Assembly (NCBI GenBank): GCA_028715605.1
Contig: JAQURM010000001.1
Span: 364,001-428,000, forward strand
Origin: Desulfovibrionales bacterium
GTDB taxonomy: Bacteria > Desulfobacterota > QYQD01
Direction: 5' to 3'
Length of the DNA: 64,000 nucleotides
The position numbers and the translations under genes are program-made. A model generated the notes under the pieces. It was given only the letters and a program-made list of their open reading frames with translations. It was not told the DNA's origin and searched no databases. Shown here piece by piece: positions 25,821 to 35,409 of this stretch (positions are counted from its first letter, which is position 1; the number at the start of each line of letters is the position of its first letter).

Positions 25821-26648
25821 ATGAACGTCATCCTTTTTAAACTGACCTTATTGTTATACCTGGCGGCTACGGCAGGTTACCTGGTCTATATAATCTCTCA
25901 ACAAAGGCCGGCCGCCCGGGTAGCCATGGGCGTGGCCATCGCCGGCTTCTTTCTCCATACCGCCACCATCGTAGTCCGCTATTATGAAGCGGGTTACGCC
26001 CCGGTAACGAACCTGCACGAGTCTCTCTCGTTTTTTGCCTGGGCGCTGGTAGGCAGTTACCTCTACATTCACCAGCGGTACAAGGTGAAGAATCTGGGCG
26101 CCTTTGCTGCGCCGATAGCCGCTCTTTCCATGATCGCCTCTTCCACCCTTCCCAAGAAAATAATAGCCTTACCCCCGGTGCTCAAAAGTTATTGGCTGCC
26201 TGTTCATGCTACGGTTTATTTTTTTGCCTACGGAATTCTGGCCGTGGCTGCCTGTGCCGGTATCATGTATTTGATTCAGGAACGCCAGATCAAGAAAAAG
26301 AAGCTCGGGGCCTTTTATCAGCGCCTACCCTCTTTGGAGGTTCTGGATGCCATAAATTACCGCTGCCTGACCATCGGGTTTCCGCTTCTGACCGTGGGCA
26401 TACTAACCGGCTCGCTCTGGGCCGAGCAGGCCTGGGGTGCGCATTGGCAGTGGGATCCCAAGGAAACATGGTCTCTCGTCACCTGGCTTTTTTATGCGGC
26501 CCTTCTTCATGAACGCCTGACCGTAGGCTGGCGGGGGAGACGGGCGGCCATCATGGCCATCATCGGCCTGGGGGCATTGCTTTTTACATTCCTCGGGGTT
26601 TCGCTGCTGCTCAAAGGATTACATACTTATGCCGGATGGGGCGTTTAA
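25821..26648 (+). CDS. ccsA: CcsA/HemX-type cytochrome c biogenesis protein
   Basis: 275-residue inner-membrane protein with eight likely helices. The heme-handling WWD signature is complete: WGAHWQWDPKETWSLVTW. Conserved histidines sit near residues 34, 63 and 128 as in CcsA heme-export proteins. It belongs to system II cytochrome maturation (or the HemX branch that controls glutamyl-tRNA reductase), and its location before hemA fits either. Overlaps hemA by 20 bases. A second CcsA is at 48.2 kb, next to ResB. Confidence 0.9.
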   Translation: MNVILFKLTLLLYLAATAGYLVYIISQQRPAARVAMGVAIAGFFLHTATIVVRYYEAGYAPVTNLHESLSFFAWALVGSYLYIHQRYKVKNLGAFAAPIAALSMIASSTLPKKIIALPPVLKSYWLPVHATVYFFAYGILAVAACAGIMYLIQERQIKKKKLGAFYQRLPSLEVLDAINYRCLTIGFPLLTVGILTGSLWAEQAWGAHWQWDPKETWSLVTWLFYAALLHERLTVGWRGRRAAIMAIIGLGALLFTFLGVSLLLKGLHTYAGWGV

Positions 26649-27939
26649 TCTGAGTATAGTTCTGATCGGTCTCAATCATGAGACAGCGCCGGTTGAGATC
26701 AGGGAACGCCTGACTTTCGGCGGCGACCGGGAACTGCCTTTTACCCTGATACGCAGGATGCCATTCATCAGGGAATTCATATTTCTTTCCACATGCAACC
26801 GTGTAGAAGTCCTGATAACCACCCCTGATCCGGCGAATGCGGAAATGGAGATAAAAAAGGTCTTTACCGAGTCAAACGGCATCTCCCTCGGCGACTTCGA
26901 ACGCTGCCTGTACATTTATCATGAAGAAGAGGCCGCCAAGCATTTGTTCCGGGTAGCGGCCAGCCTGGATTCCATGGTTTTAGGCGAACCACAGATACTT
27001 GGCCAGATCAAAGACGCCTACCGCCAGGCCACAGACCAGAAGACCTCCGGCGTCATACTCAACCGCCTCCTGCACAAGACCTTTTCTGTGGCTAAGCGTG
27101 TGCGCACCGAGACCGGCATTTGCAGCCATGCCGTTTCGATAAGCTTTGCGGCGGTCGAACTGGCCCGGAAGATATTTGCGGATTTGAAAGGGAAACGGGC
27201 CATGTTGATCGGAGCCGGCGAGATGGCCGAACTGGCCTCTGAGCACCTTATTTCCAATGGCGTGGCAGAGATCGTGGTGGCCAACCGGACCCTGGAGCGG
27301 GCTATAGAGCTGGCGCAAAAGTTTAAGGGCCGGGCCATTTCCCTGGATGAGGTATATGACCAACTGTCAAATGTGGACATCATAATAAGCTCCACCGGCG
27401 CGCCGGGGCTGGTAATTAATTATGATAATGTAAAGAGCGTCATGCGGGCCCGTAAGAACCGGCCGTTGTTCCTTATTGATATTGCCGTTCCCAGGGATAT
27501 TGACCCGCGCACCAATGAGATAGATAATGTTTATCTCTATGATATAGACGACTTGAAGGGAATCATAGAGCTGAATAAGGCCGAAAGGCAAAAGGAAGCC
27601 CTGCGGGCTGAAAGGATTGTCGAAGAAGAGGTCATTAAATTTAGGCATTGGCTCCAGACGCTGGATATTACACCCATAATAGTATCCTTACGTGAAAAGG
27701 CAGAGCAGATCAGGCTCAAAGAGTGCCGGAAGACCCTCTCCAATATGGGTCCCCTGACCCCGGAACAGGAACAGGCTGTTCATGTCCTGACCGCTTCTAT
27801 CATCAACAAAATGCTCCACGATCCTATCACCTATCTCAAAGGGAAAAGCGGCCGCGAGCATAAGGATATCTATCTTGATTTTGCCCGCCGGATATTTAAC
27901 CTTAATGGTGAACCGACAGATATAGAGGAGGAGCAATGA
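26629..27939 (+). CDS. hemA: Glutamyl-tRNA reductase
   Basis: 436 residues. First enzyme of C5 tetrapyrrole synthesis: NADPH-dependent reduction of Glu-tRNA to glutamate-1-semialdehyde. FLSTCNRVEVL holds the catalytic Cys; LFRVAASLDSMVLGEPQI is the Glu-tRNA site; RAMLIGAGEMAELASEHL is the NADPH fold; C-terminal dimerisation helices follow. The start overlaps ccsA, so translation is coupled. With seven multiheme cytochrome genes in this window, heme supply must be high, and this operon (siroheme synthase part, CcsA, HemA) is well placed for it. HemL and HemB are not here. Confidence 0.97.
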   Translation: MPDGAFNLSIVLIGLNHETAPVEIRERLTFGGDRELPFTLIRRMPFIREFIFLSTCNRVEVLITTPDPANAEMEIKKVFTESNGISLGDFERCLYIYHEEEAAKHLFRVAASLDSMVLGEPQILGQIKDAYRQATDQKTSGVILNRLLHKTFSVAKRVRTETGICSHAVSISFAAVELARKIFADLKGKRAMLIGAGEMAELASEHLISNGVAEIVVANRTLERAIELAQKFKGRAISLDEVYDQLSNVDIIISSTGAPGLVINYDNVKSVMRARKNRPLFLIDIAVPRDIDPRTNEIDNVYLYDIDDLKGIIELNKAERQKEALRAERIVEEEVIKFRHWLQTLDITPIIVSLREKAEQIRLKECRKTLSNMGPLTPEQEQAVHVLTASIINKMLHDPITYLKGKSGREHKDIYLDFARRIFNLNGEPTDIEEEQ

Positions 27940-28149
27940 GTTGCGAGTTGCGGGTTACGAGTTTTTTTAACCCGAAACCCGTTCGGCTAATTAATGAGTG
28001 ATGGGTTGGAGTGAATGTCATTAGTCATTAGTCATTGGTTAAGCGGGGAGATCGTCCCTTTTACCAGTGACAAGTGACTATTGACCAATGACTTCTTCCT
28101 GTGACCAGTGACGTCGCCTGTAGATATGGCAGGGAGGGAGATTAATAAC
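27940..28149. repeat. Gap of GTCATTGGTCA-type repeats
   Basis: GAGTTGCGAGTTGCGGGTTACGAG tandem words (cut at 27940-27965) and GTCATTAGTCATTGGTTAAG...AGTGACAAGTGACTATTGACC (28015-28110), then the GGGAGGGAG ribosome site at 28132-28140. Confidence 0.7.
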
Positions 28150-28542
28150 ATGGCGGACATAATCGATATAGAGGAAAGATTAAAACATGAGAAGAAGAAA
28201 AAGGATGAGATAGAGAGGATAAAAAAGGTCTCTTTGCTCAAAAAGTTCATCGAATGTACCCAATGCATGCTTAAGTGCGCCAAATGTGGTGTACAAATGG
28301 ATCTGCCGGAAGCGGTGAATCGGGATATCAGTATCCCCTTCCGCTTCTGCTCGAATTGCCAGGAAGAATATGAGGAATATATAAAACGCCAGCTCGGGCA
28401 GGGAACTCCTTCTTATTACTGGTACAATGAAAAATGGATGGATATCTGGCGGCACTGGATAGAGTATCAAAATGCCGTATTAGGCTACAAAGAAACCGAA
28501 GAGTTCAAACGACTCCTCAGAGAACTGCAGGTCGATAAGTAG
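28150..28542 (+). CDS. Zinc-ribbon-like conserved hypothetical protein
   Basis: 130 residues from ATG 28150, which follows AGGGAGGGAG; 14 codons further upstream belong to repeat. N-terminal third is a charged coiled coil (ERLKHEKKKKDEIERIKK). Six cysteines come as CTQC, CAKC and CSNC, a probable zinc ribbon. The last 50 residues are aromatic (YYWYNEKWMDIWRHW). No known family recognised; similar small proteins follow hemA in some Desulfobacterota by my recollection. Cytoplasmic, no signal. Confidence 0.7.
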   Translation: MADIIDIEERLKHEKKKKDEIERIKKVSLLKKFIECTQCMLKCAKCGVQMDLPEAVNRDISIPFRFCSNCQEEYEEYIKRQLGQGTPSYYWYNEKWMDIWRHWIEYQNAVLGYKETEEFKRLLRELQVDK

Positions 28543-28770
28543 CCCTTATCACCTAAAACTTCAAATTTGAGATTTGGTACCAGCTTAGCTGTTTGAAAAA
28601 GTATTTTAAAATCCCTCCCAACCTCCCTTTTCCAAAGGGAGGGGGAACACTTCCCCCTTTGAAAAAGGGGGATTAAGGGGGATTTTTGAAGCGCTATTTT
28701 CTGGACGACTAGCTCTTTTCAAACAGCTAAGGTGTTACAAACTTTTAACTTTTGCAACTTTTGTAACTTC
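28543..28770. repeat. Gap with C/G repeat block
   Basis: 28609-28685 is a C/G-rich repeat (CCTCCCTTTTCCAAAGGGAGG then CCCCCTTTGAAAAAGGGGG). Bases 28580-28608 and 28708-28760 share GTTTGAAAAAG / AAACAGCTAAGGTGTTAC words that also flank the block at 51.2 kb, so the repeat is a larger unit here. Confidence 0.7.
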
Positions 28771-29211
28771 TTAAAATGGTATATCGTCATCCGGCCCCGG
28801 GCCGAGTTCAGGTCCAGTATCTGTCGTTAAATCCGCCGAGGGCGTGGCCGTCGTTCCCTCACCTGATCCGGGCTGACGTCCGGCCGGGCCGAGCATCTGC
28901 ATATTGCCGGCTATAATCTCAGTAGCCCATCTCTTGTTGCCGTCTTTATCATCCCAGGAACGTGTCTGCAGGCGGCCTTCGATATAGACCTGTTTCCCTT
29001 TAGCCAGGTATTCCCCACATATCTCCGCCAGCCTCCCATAAGCTACAATTCTGTGCCACTCAGTGCGTTGTTCCCGCTGTCCTTCCTTATTGGTGCGATT
29101 TTCTGTGGTGGCCAGGCGGAAGTTAGTCACTGCCAAACCCCCCGGCGTATAACGCACCTCGGGATCGGCCCCAAGATTACCTACCAGGATAACTTTGTTG
29201 ATACCTGCCAT
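28771..29211 (-). CDS. ssb: Single-stranded DNA-binding protein
   Basis: 146 residues. OB fold ([48 protein letters not shown]) followed by a disordered Gly/Pro/Thr linker and the partner-binding acidic tip DDDIPF. Binds single-stranded DNA and recruits replication and repair proteins. AAAGGAGGACAAA stands before the ATG. First in line after lepB on this strand; the 95-base gap has AGCATTCAGCT repeats. Confidence 0.97.
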   Translation of the reverse strand: MAGINKVILVGNLGADPEVRYTPGGLAVTNFRLATTENRTNKEGQREQRTEWHRIVAYGRLAEICGEYLAKGKQVYIEGRLQTRSWDDKDGNKRWATEIIAGNMQMLGPAGRQPGSGEGTTATPSADLTTDTGPELGPGPDDDIPF

Positions 29212-29306
29212 TTTGTCCTCCTTTTATGGCTATCAGCATTCAGCTAAAAATAGAAAGATTTCTCATCCCGCTGACTGCTGACGGCTAATCGTTGATTGCT
29301 AATAAC

Positions 29307-29945
29307 TTAGTGTATGGTTTTTCCAAAGCGCTTCCAGCGGACACCGAAGTTTTCACTATCCCACGACCAGTAAACGATAAATGCCTTTCCCTTGACATCC
29401 TTCAGGTTAACAGGCCCCCAAAACCTGCTGTCATAGCTCTGATCCCGATTATCTCCCATAACGAAGATAGAATTGGAAGGGACGATATAAGGGCCAAAGT
29501 TATCGCGTGGTCCGCCTATGGCGGAGGACAGCACGTCGCCGTCGGTGTGCATGGTATAGTTATCCGGCATGGGCTGTCCATTTATATGAACCTTTTTGTT
29601 TATAATCTGGACGCAATCGCCCTCCGTCCCAACGACCCGCTTTATAAAGTCCTTGTCGCGATCAACCGGGTAGATAAAAACCACCACATCGCCTCGCTCC
29701 GGCTTCTCCAGCGGGATAAGAGTGCTTCCGGTGAACGGGTTCTTTATCCCATAGATAAACTTGTTCACCAATATATGGTCTCCTATGAGGAGATTGGGTT
29801 TCATGGAGCCGGAAGGTATCTTGAATGCCTGTACTACAAACGTCCGGATTAACATGGCCAGGACAAAGGCAATAACAATAGCCTCAACGTATTCCCTGGT
29901 CATGGCCTTCCAATCTTTTTTAGTGTCGTTTTTTACCTTCTGCAA
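29307..29945 (-). CDS. lepB: Signal peptidase I
   Basis: 212 residues. One N-terminal membrane anchor (VEAIVIAFVLAMLIRTFV), catalytic Ser in PSGSMKPNL and Lys in RGDVVVFIYP..DFIKRVVG, and the GDNRDQSYDSRFWG box. It cleaves Sec and Tat signal peptides on the periplasmic face, so it matters for the many exported cytochromes here. Downstream of lepA in the common lepA-lepB order; 140-base gap with palindrome copy 9 lies between. Confidence 0.96.
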   Translation of the reverse strand: MQKVKNDTKKDWKAMTREYVEAIVIAFVLAMLIRTFVVQAFKIPSGSMKPNLLIGDHILVNKFIYGIKNPFTGSTLIPLEKPERGDVVVFIYPVDRDKDFIKRVVGTEGDCVQIINKKVHINGQPMPDNYTMHTDGDVLSSAIGGPRDNFGPYIVPSNSIFVMGDNRDQSYDSRFWGPVNLKDVKGKAFIVYWSWDSENFGVRWKRFGKTIH

Positions 29946-29994
29946 ACGAATCCTCCTTGTAAATTAGCCGTCAGCACTCAGCAATCAGCTTTCA

Positions 29995-30064
29995 GACGTA
30001 GGGTGGGCTTTGCCCACCATCATTGGCGGCGTAGCGTAGTTTTGGTGGGCGGAGCCCACCCTAC
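29995..30064. repeat. Palindromic GTAGGGTGGGC repeat, copy 9
   Basis: Sits between lepA and lepB, inside what is normally one operon. Preceded by AGCAATCAGCTTTCAG (29975-29994). Confidence 0.9.
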
Positions 30065-30085
30065 ATAGCTGAAAGCTTCTCTATT

Positions 30086-31885
30086 TTACACCTTCAACAC
30101 AGACAGAAACGCCTCCTGCGGAATTTCCACCTGGCCGACCTGTTTCATCCTCTTTTTACCTTCTTTTTGTTTTTCGAGCAACTTTCTCTTTCGGGTTATG
30201 TCGCCGCCATAGCACTTGGCCGTAACATTTTTGCGCAGAGGCACGACGCGTTCGCGGGCAATGACTTGGCTGCCTATAGCGGCCTGGATGATGACCTCAA
30301 ACATCTGGCGCGGAATAACCTCTTTCAGCTTCTCGGCTAACTGCCTGCCACGGTGGTAGGCCCGGTCCTTGTGGGCAATGGTAGAAAGGGCATCCACCGG
30401 GAGCTTATTAATAAGGATATCCAGCTTGACCAGCGGTGACGGCCTGAAATCCAGAAATGTGTAATCGAGAGAGGCATAGCCGCTGGTTACGGACTTCAGC
30501 CGGTCGTAAAAGTCAAGCACCATCTCGCTAAAGGGGATTTCATAAGAAAGCAGCACCCGGGCTTCAGTGATAAACTTGAGATCCTTTTGAATCCCTCTTT
30601 TGCCTTCACAAAGCGTGATCACCCCTCCTACGTATTCAGCCGGGGTATAGATATCCGCCCGTATAAAAGGCTCCTCAATGATCTCGATATCCTGTGCCGG
30701 CGGTAACTTGCTGGGATTGTCCACCATCTTTACCTGCCCCTTTTTGTCTGTGACGCGATAAACCACGGAAGGGGCGGTGCTGATTAGAGAAAGGCCGTAT
30801 TCGCGTTCCAGCCTTTCCTGTACAATCTCCATATGTAAAAGTCCGAGGAATCCGCATCGAAAACCGAATCCCAGCGCCAATGAGGTCTCCGGCTCGTAAT
30901 TGAAAGAGGAGTCGTTTAACCAAAGCCTTTCCATGGCTTCCCGGAGCGTGTCATATTGGCCGGGATCTGTTGGAAAGAGCCCGCAAAAGACCATGGGCTT
31001 GACTACTTTGAATCCCGGCAGGGCGCTGGATGTCGGCCGCTGGGCCCCGGTGATAGTATCACCGATCTTGGTATCACGCACCCCCTTGATGCCGGCCATG
31101 ATGAACCCTACTTCGCCGGCCTTGAGCTCCGAAACCTCTCCGGCGAAAGGCATAAAATTACCGACCTTGGCCACCTCATAGACCTTTTCCGTGGCCATGA
31201 TCTTTATCATATCACCTTTTTTAACTGTACCCTCGTACACCCGGACGAGAACGACTGCGCCTTGGTAGGAATCAAACCAGGAATCAAAGATGAGGGCCTT
31301 AAGAGGGGCCGCGGGATCGCCCTCAGGCGGCGGGACGCGTTTTACAATGGCCTCCAGTATCTCGACGGTGCCTATGCCCTCTTTGGCGCTGGCCATGATG
31401 GCATCCTGACAGTCGAGGCCGATTATATTTTCTATTTCCCGTTTAACCCTTTCCGGCTCGGCGCTGGGCAGGTCAATCTTATTTAAGACCGGGATAATTT
31501 CCAGATTATTATCCAGCGCCAGATAAACATTGGCCAGGGTCTGGGCCTCCACTCCCTGACTGGCATCCACGACCAATAAGGCCCCCTCACAGGCTGAGAG
31601 GCTACGGGATACTTCATAAGTAAAATCCACGTGGCCCGGTGTATCTATCAGGTTCAGCATGTAGGTTTTCCCGTCTTTGGCCTGATAATTCAGACGCACT
31701 GTCTGGGCCTTGATGGTTATGCCCCTTTCCCTTTCCAGATCCATCTTGTCCAGGAACTGAGAAACCATTTCCCGGGCGGAGACTGCGCCCGTATATTCCA
31801 GCAGCCTGTCCGCCAGGGTGGATTTGCCATGGTCGATGTGGGCGATAATGCAGAAGTTGCGTATGTTATCTATAGTGAATGTCAT
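30086..31885 (-). CDS. lepA: Elongation factor 4 (LepA)
   Basis: 599 residues, the normal length. GTPase that back-translocates stalled ribosomes. AHIDHGKST (P-loop), DTPGHVDF (G3) and [10 protein letters not shown] (G4) are intact; the C-terminal LepA-specific region shows [17 protein letters not shown] and [21 protein letters not shown]. Start ATG at 31885. A 211-base repeat gap separates it from glk upstream. Confidence 0.98.
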   Translation of the reverse strand: MTFTIDNIRNFCIIAHIDHGKSTLADRLLEYTGAVSAREMVSQFLDKMDLERERGITIKAQTVRLNYQAKDGKTYMLNLIDTPGHVDFTYEVSRSLSACEGALLVVDASQGVEAQTLANVYLALDNNLEIIPVLNKIDLPSAEPERVKREIENIIGLDCQDAIMASAKEGIGTVEILEAIVKRVPPPEGDPAAPLKALIFDSWFDSYQGAVVLVRVYEGTVKKGDMIKIMATEKVYEVAKVGNFMPFAGEVSELKAGEVGFIMAGIKGVRDTKIGDTITGAQRPTSSALPGFKVVKPMVFCGLFPTDPGQYDTLREAMERLWLNDSSFNYEPETSLALGFGFRCGFLGLLHMEIVQERLEREYGLSLISTAPSVVYRVTDKKGQVKMVDNPSKLPPAQDIEIIEEPFIRADIYTPAEYVGGVITLCEGKRGIQKDLKFITEARVLLSYEIPFSEMVLDFYDRLKSVTSGYASLDYTFLDFRPSPLVKLDILINKLPVDALSTIAHKDRAYHRGRQLAEKLKEVIPRQMFEVIIQAAIGSQVIARERVVPLRKNVTAKCYGGDITRKRKLLEKQKEGKKRMKQVGQVEIPQEAFLSVLKV

Positions 31886-32096
31886 TAGTCACTGGTAAAA
31901 GTCGATTTCTCACGCAAAGGCGCAAAGACCGCGAAGTAAAAATGAAAATCTGGAAATCAAGTCGTGCCTGAGGTCGTGCCAGAGGCAGATCCGCTGGGGC
32001 GAAAAATCAGGAATAAAAGATTTTTTCATGAGTTCATGAGTTCCAAATTTTATTCTTTTTGCGTCCTTGGCGGCTTTGCATGATATGTTGAACCTT
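31886..32096. repeat. Repeat-filled gap
   Basis: CGCAAAGGCGCAAAGACCG (31908-31935), TCTGGAAATCAAG broken by a 40-base insert at 31965-32005, GAGTTCATGAGTTCC (32028-32045) and GCGTCCTTGGCGGCTTTGC (32060-32078). It is the third copy of the three-part unit described at 11502. Confidence 0.7.
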
Positions 32097-33062
32097 TTAC
32101 GAGTTCATCAATTTTGACTCTTTATTAAAAACAGTGGCGGCCGCACCGATAATCCCGGCTGCGTCCTTCAATGCCCAAGGGAAAACAGGCGCCTCCGGCC
32201 TTGTCCCAGGCATAACCCGCCGGGCATACTCCGTGCGCAAAGGCCCTATAAAAAGATCCCAGGCATCGGAAACGCCTCCGCCAATAATGATGGCCTCGAG
32301 GCAGAGTAGATTCATTACGCCGGCTATGGCCACACCCAGGGCCTTACCCAACTCGGCAAAAAGCTCTAAGGCCCACGGGTCTCCCTGCCCGGCCAGATCT
32401 GCGATGAGACGGGCGGAAAGCGCGCCCGGATCAGAAGCGATCCTTTGCGCTAATAACCCCTTTTCCCCTTCTTCAAGACCCTCGCGTGCCATGCGGATGA
32501 GGCCGGTGGCCGAGGCCACGGTCTCCAGGCAGCCATAATTACCACAGTTGCACCGAGATCCATGTCGATCGATGGTCAGATGCCCTATCTCGCCGGCCGT
32601 GCCACACCCGTGCCATATCTCATTGCGGAGTATTAATCCTCCTCCTACGCCGGTGCCCAGTGTTATACACAAAAAATTTTCGTATCCACGGCCGGCGCCC
32701 CGCCACTTTTCCCCAAAAGCGATAAGATCGGCATCGTTATCTACCAGAACAGGCCGCCCAAGCCGCGTTTGCATTATCTCACCCAGCGGGATGTAGTCCC
32801 AACCCGGCAAATTAGGTGAGAAGCGGACGATACCTTTTATATGATCTACGGCGCCGGCTATACCTACTCCGATACCAGCAACCGTCCCCGGCGCCTCCTC
32901 GATTACCCCGGAGACGGTTGATACTACCCGGTCAATAAGTTTATGCGGCCCCAGGTGACTTTCAGACGCAAATTTTTTAATAATACCATATTGTCCGGTT
33001 TCATCAACTACAGCCAGACGAAAATGGGTCCCGCCAATATCCACGCCTACGGCATAGGGCAT
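32097..33062 (-). CDS. glk: ROK-family glucokinase
   Basis: 321 residues. VGVDIGGTHFRLAVVD at the start is the ATP-phosphate motif; LGTGVGGGLIL and the zinc-binding CNCGNYGCLE are the ROK signature; GIGVAGA precedes. Phosphorylates glucose or a related hexose with ATP. No sugar transporter or regulator is adjacent. N-acetyl-sugar kinases of the ROK family are the main alternative. Confidence 0.88.
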   Translation of the reverse strand: MPYAVGVDIGGTHFRLAVVDETGQYGIIKKFASESHLGPHKLIDRVVSTVSGVIEEAPGTVAGIGVGIAGAVDHIKGIVRFSPNLPGWDYIPLGEIMQTRLGRPVLVDNDADLIAFGEKWRGAGRGYENFLCITLGTGVGGGLILRNEIWHGCGTAGEIGHLTIDRHGSRCNCGNYGCLETVASATGLIRMAREGLEEGEKGLLAQRIASDPGALSARLIADLAGQGDPWALELFAELGKALGVAIAGVMNLLCLEAIIIGGGVSDAWDLFIGPLRTEYARRVMPGTRPEAPVFPWALKDAAGIIGAAATVFNKESKLMNS

Positions 33063-33384
33063 AATTATATCTCCTGATCCGAATAATCCGTTTTGTCAAA
33101 AAATTAACCACAGATCCCCCAGGCCCGGGGTTAAGCATATCAGCCTGAAATTTCAGGGAAAATAGCACGAAGCCCCCAAAACGGTCAAGGGGATTTACTT
33201 ATGGAGTTTCCTGATTTTTAGGGAACCCCTATGTTTCTGAGCGAAACTTGCTGGAGCAGTCCGCCTTAGGCGAATCGAGGGCGAGCAGGAAGGGGAAAAC
33301 CAGCCCCTTAGTGGCTGGAAGGGGCAAGTATTCCCCGCCTGCGAGTGCCGAAAGGGTCGCTGCGCAAGCCGTGAAGCGAAGAGA
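33063..33384. repeat. Gap with a ~150-bp interspersed repeat
   Basis: 33235-33384 matches, in reverse complement and with small differences, 46478-46640. Shared words are CTTGCTGGAGCAGT, GGGCGAGCAGGAAGGGGAAA, GGCTGGAAGGGGCAA and TGCGCAAGCCGTGAAGCGAAG. The repeat ends exactly at the stop of the histidine-kinase gene. No gene is seen. Confidence 0.8.
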
Positions 33385-35130
33385 CTAGAGGGGGTCACCC
33401 GCCGTCTTCTTTTTGGGCAAGTCAAAATAGAAAGAGGCCCCCTTGCCTTTTTCAGACTCCACCCATACCCTTCCACCGTGGGCACGCACAATCCTGTCAA
33501 CGATAGCCAGTCCCAACCCGGTTCCGTCCTCGGCCTTTGTCTCTTTTAACCGGTAGAACATCTCGAATATCTTCCGGTGATATTGCGGATCAATCCCGCT
33601 GCCGTTATCCTTTACGCAAAACCGATGAAAGTCACCTCTGTCTTCGTATCCGATGTCGATCCTGGGGCTTTTTGTATTACCCATGTACTTAACAGCATTA
33701 ACCAGCAGGTTTTCAAAGACCTGATAGAGCCTGGCCTGATCAGCCTTGATAACTGGAAGGCCGGGAGGGACCACGACTTCTATCCCCTTTTCCCTCATTC
33801 TGTATTGAAGGTTTGAGATAACCTCTGTTGCAATATCCAGGGCGGAGACATTCTCAAAGGTAGAGGCCACCCGGCCAATTTTTGACAAGGCCAGGAGATC
33901 GGAGATCAACATCTCCATCCGGCAGGCGCTGGACTTGATCCGCTCAAGATAATTCCGGCCCTTGTCCCCTAATTTTTCCTGATAGTTCTTGAGCAGCCGG
34001 GCGGAAAATCCCTGAATGGAGATTATGGGGGTTTTCAGGTCATGGGAGACCATATGGATAAAGTTCTTAAGCTCTTCGTTTATCTTGCGGAGTTGTTCTT
34101 CTGCTCGCTTTTGTTCGGTGACATCCACAACGTTACCCAATATAGCCGGTCTTCCCTTATAGTTTATGCAGGTGTTTCTCCGGTTGATCCAAATGGTCTT
34201 CCCATCCTTGGTAAGGCCCCTGGCCTCATATTCCGGGGGCGCTTCTTCTCCCGCCAGCCTCTTTAGTCTTATTTGATTGATCAAGGGCCTGTCCTCAGGA
34301 TGGACCAGCCTCCAGCTCTCTATTTCCAGCAGCTCCTCTCTCGGATAACGATATATCTCGCCAAACCTCTGGTTGGCAAATACAATCTTTCCGTCCTGAT
34401 CGATATATATGCCCGTTAGAGAATTTTCGACCAGCGAACCATATTTTTCTTCGCTCTCCCGCAGCTCATCCTCGGCGCGCCGGCGCTCGGTAATGTCTTC
34501 AAGAACCCGCAGGAATACCTTCTTATTTTTCTGCATCATCCCGGTATAGGTTATCAGAAAGGTCCTTCCACCCAGTATCCCTTCGACTTCAACCGAGCGG
34601 GTTTCTCCTGCGTGAATACCCTGTTTCACCGGACAATCCTTACACGTGTCCCTGCCCTCCCTATAGACAGCAGCGCATGTCTTGCCAATCGCATCCTTAC
34701 CCAGAACTGCCTCCAGTTTCTCACTTAGGTAAACTATGCGACCCTCTTCGTCCACGACATCCATTCCAAAAGGGATGGTCTTGATAATGGTCTCGCTAAA
34801 TTCATGGGCCTTGCGGAATCGCTCCTCGGCCTGCTGTGTCTCCGTGATTTGGCGGACGAGCGGCCGGAACAGGGCCAGGTAAAGCACCGGAAAGGTCACA
34901 ATGGCCAGCAAAACGGCATCCAGAAAAGCAACCAGATTCGGGGATAAAGGCGGCAGGAGGGCGAGAAAAAACATTACCAATGTCTCGGATACGAGTATGG
35001 AGCCGATTACAATAATCAAAAAGCGAACGGCGGTGGCAGGGCTTTTCATCGCCTCCCGGGCTGGTTGTTGCAGACGAGGCGCGGAATTTTGCGCATCTGA
35101 GCTTGTCTTGATGCTATCCATCTCTTTCAT
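33385..35130 (-). CDS. PAS-domain sensor histidine kinase (orphan)
   Basis: 581 residues. Two N-terminal membrane helices (~35-60 and ~66-90), then PAS domain 1 (~110-220) with a cysteine group TCAAVYREGRDTCKDCPVKQ, PAS domain 2 (~225-345; SLTGIYIDQDGKIVFANQRF), HisKA with SHDLKTPIIS (phospho-His), and HATPase (NLLVNAVKYMG, DNGSGIDP, DGTGLGLAIVDR). No response regulator is next to it. The Cys-group PAS is shared with the heme-MCP at 61.4 kb. Its input could be redox or a metal cluster; this is inference. Confidence 0.9.
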   Translation of the reverse strand: MKEMDSIKTSSDAQNSAPRLQQPAREAMKSPATAVRFLIIVIGSILVSETLVMFFLALLPPLSPNLVAFLDAVLLAIVTFPVLYLALFRPLVRQITETQQAEERFRKAHEFSETIIKTIPFGMDVVDEEGRIVYLSEKLEAVLGKDAIGKTCAAVYREGRDTCKDCPVKQGIHAGETRSVEVEGILGGRTFLITYTGMMQKNKKVFLRVLEDITERRRAEDELRESEEKYGSLVENSLTGIYIDQDGKIVFANQRFGEIYRYPREELLEIESWRLVHPEDRPLINQIRLKRLAGEEAPPEYEARGLTKDGKTIWINRRNTCINYKGRPAILGNVVDVTEQKRAEEQLRKINEELKNFIHMVSHDLKTPIISIQGFSARLLKNYQEKLGDKGRNYLERIKSSACRMEMLISDLLALSKIGRVASTFENVSALDIATEVISNLQYRMREKGIEVVVPPGLPVIKADQARLYQVFENLLVNAVKYMGNTKSPRIDIGYEDRGDFHRFCVKDNGSGIDPQYHRKIFEMFYRLKETKAEDGTGLGLAIVDRIVRAHGGRVWVESEKGKGASFYFDLPKKKTAGDPL

Positions 35131-35212
35131 TCTTTCGCCACAAGCAAATCATAACTTGGTCTCCGCCCTGGTTAAGACTATTATAACATTAAATAGATAC
35201 AAGTTTCTAACC

Positions 35213-35330
35213 TTTCTACTATTACTCCGGCAATTAAATATATAAACTCGCCAAATCCCCCCTCACCCCCCTTTACCAAAGGGGGGTGAGGGGGGATTTA
35301 AGTTTTTAATTGCCGGAGTAATAGTAGAAA
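35213..35330. repeat. Composite inverted repeat (26-bp perfect outer arms)
   Basis: Outer arms 35213-35238 and 35305-35330 are perfect reverse complements (arm begins TTTCTACTATTACTCCGGC). Inside is a C/G palindrome of the interspersed family (CCCCCTCACCCCCC / GGGGGGTGAGGGGGG, 35253-35299). The whole can fold into one long hairpin between two divergent genes. Confidence 0.9.
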
Positions 35331-35409
35331 AACCGACAAAATTAACACCAATTGACCGCCTGTCTGTGATTATGGTACAAGAGACAAAACCAAGGGTGAG
35401 GAATGCGGA

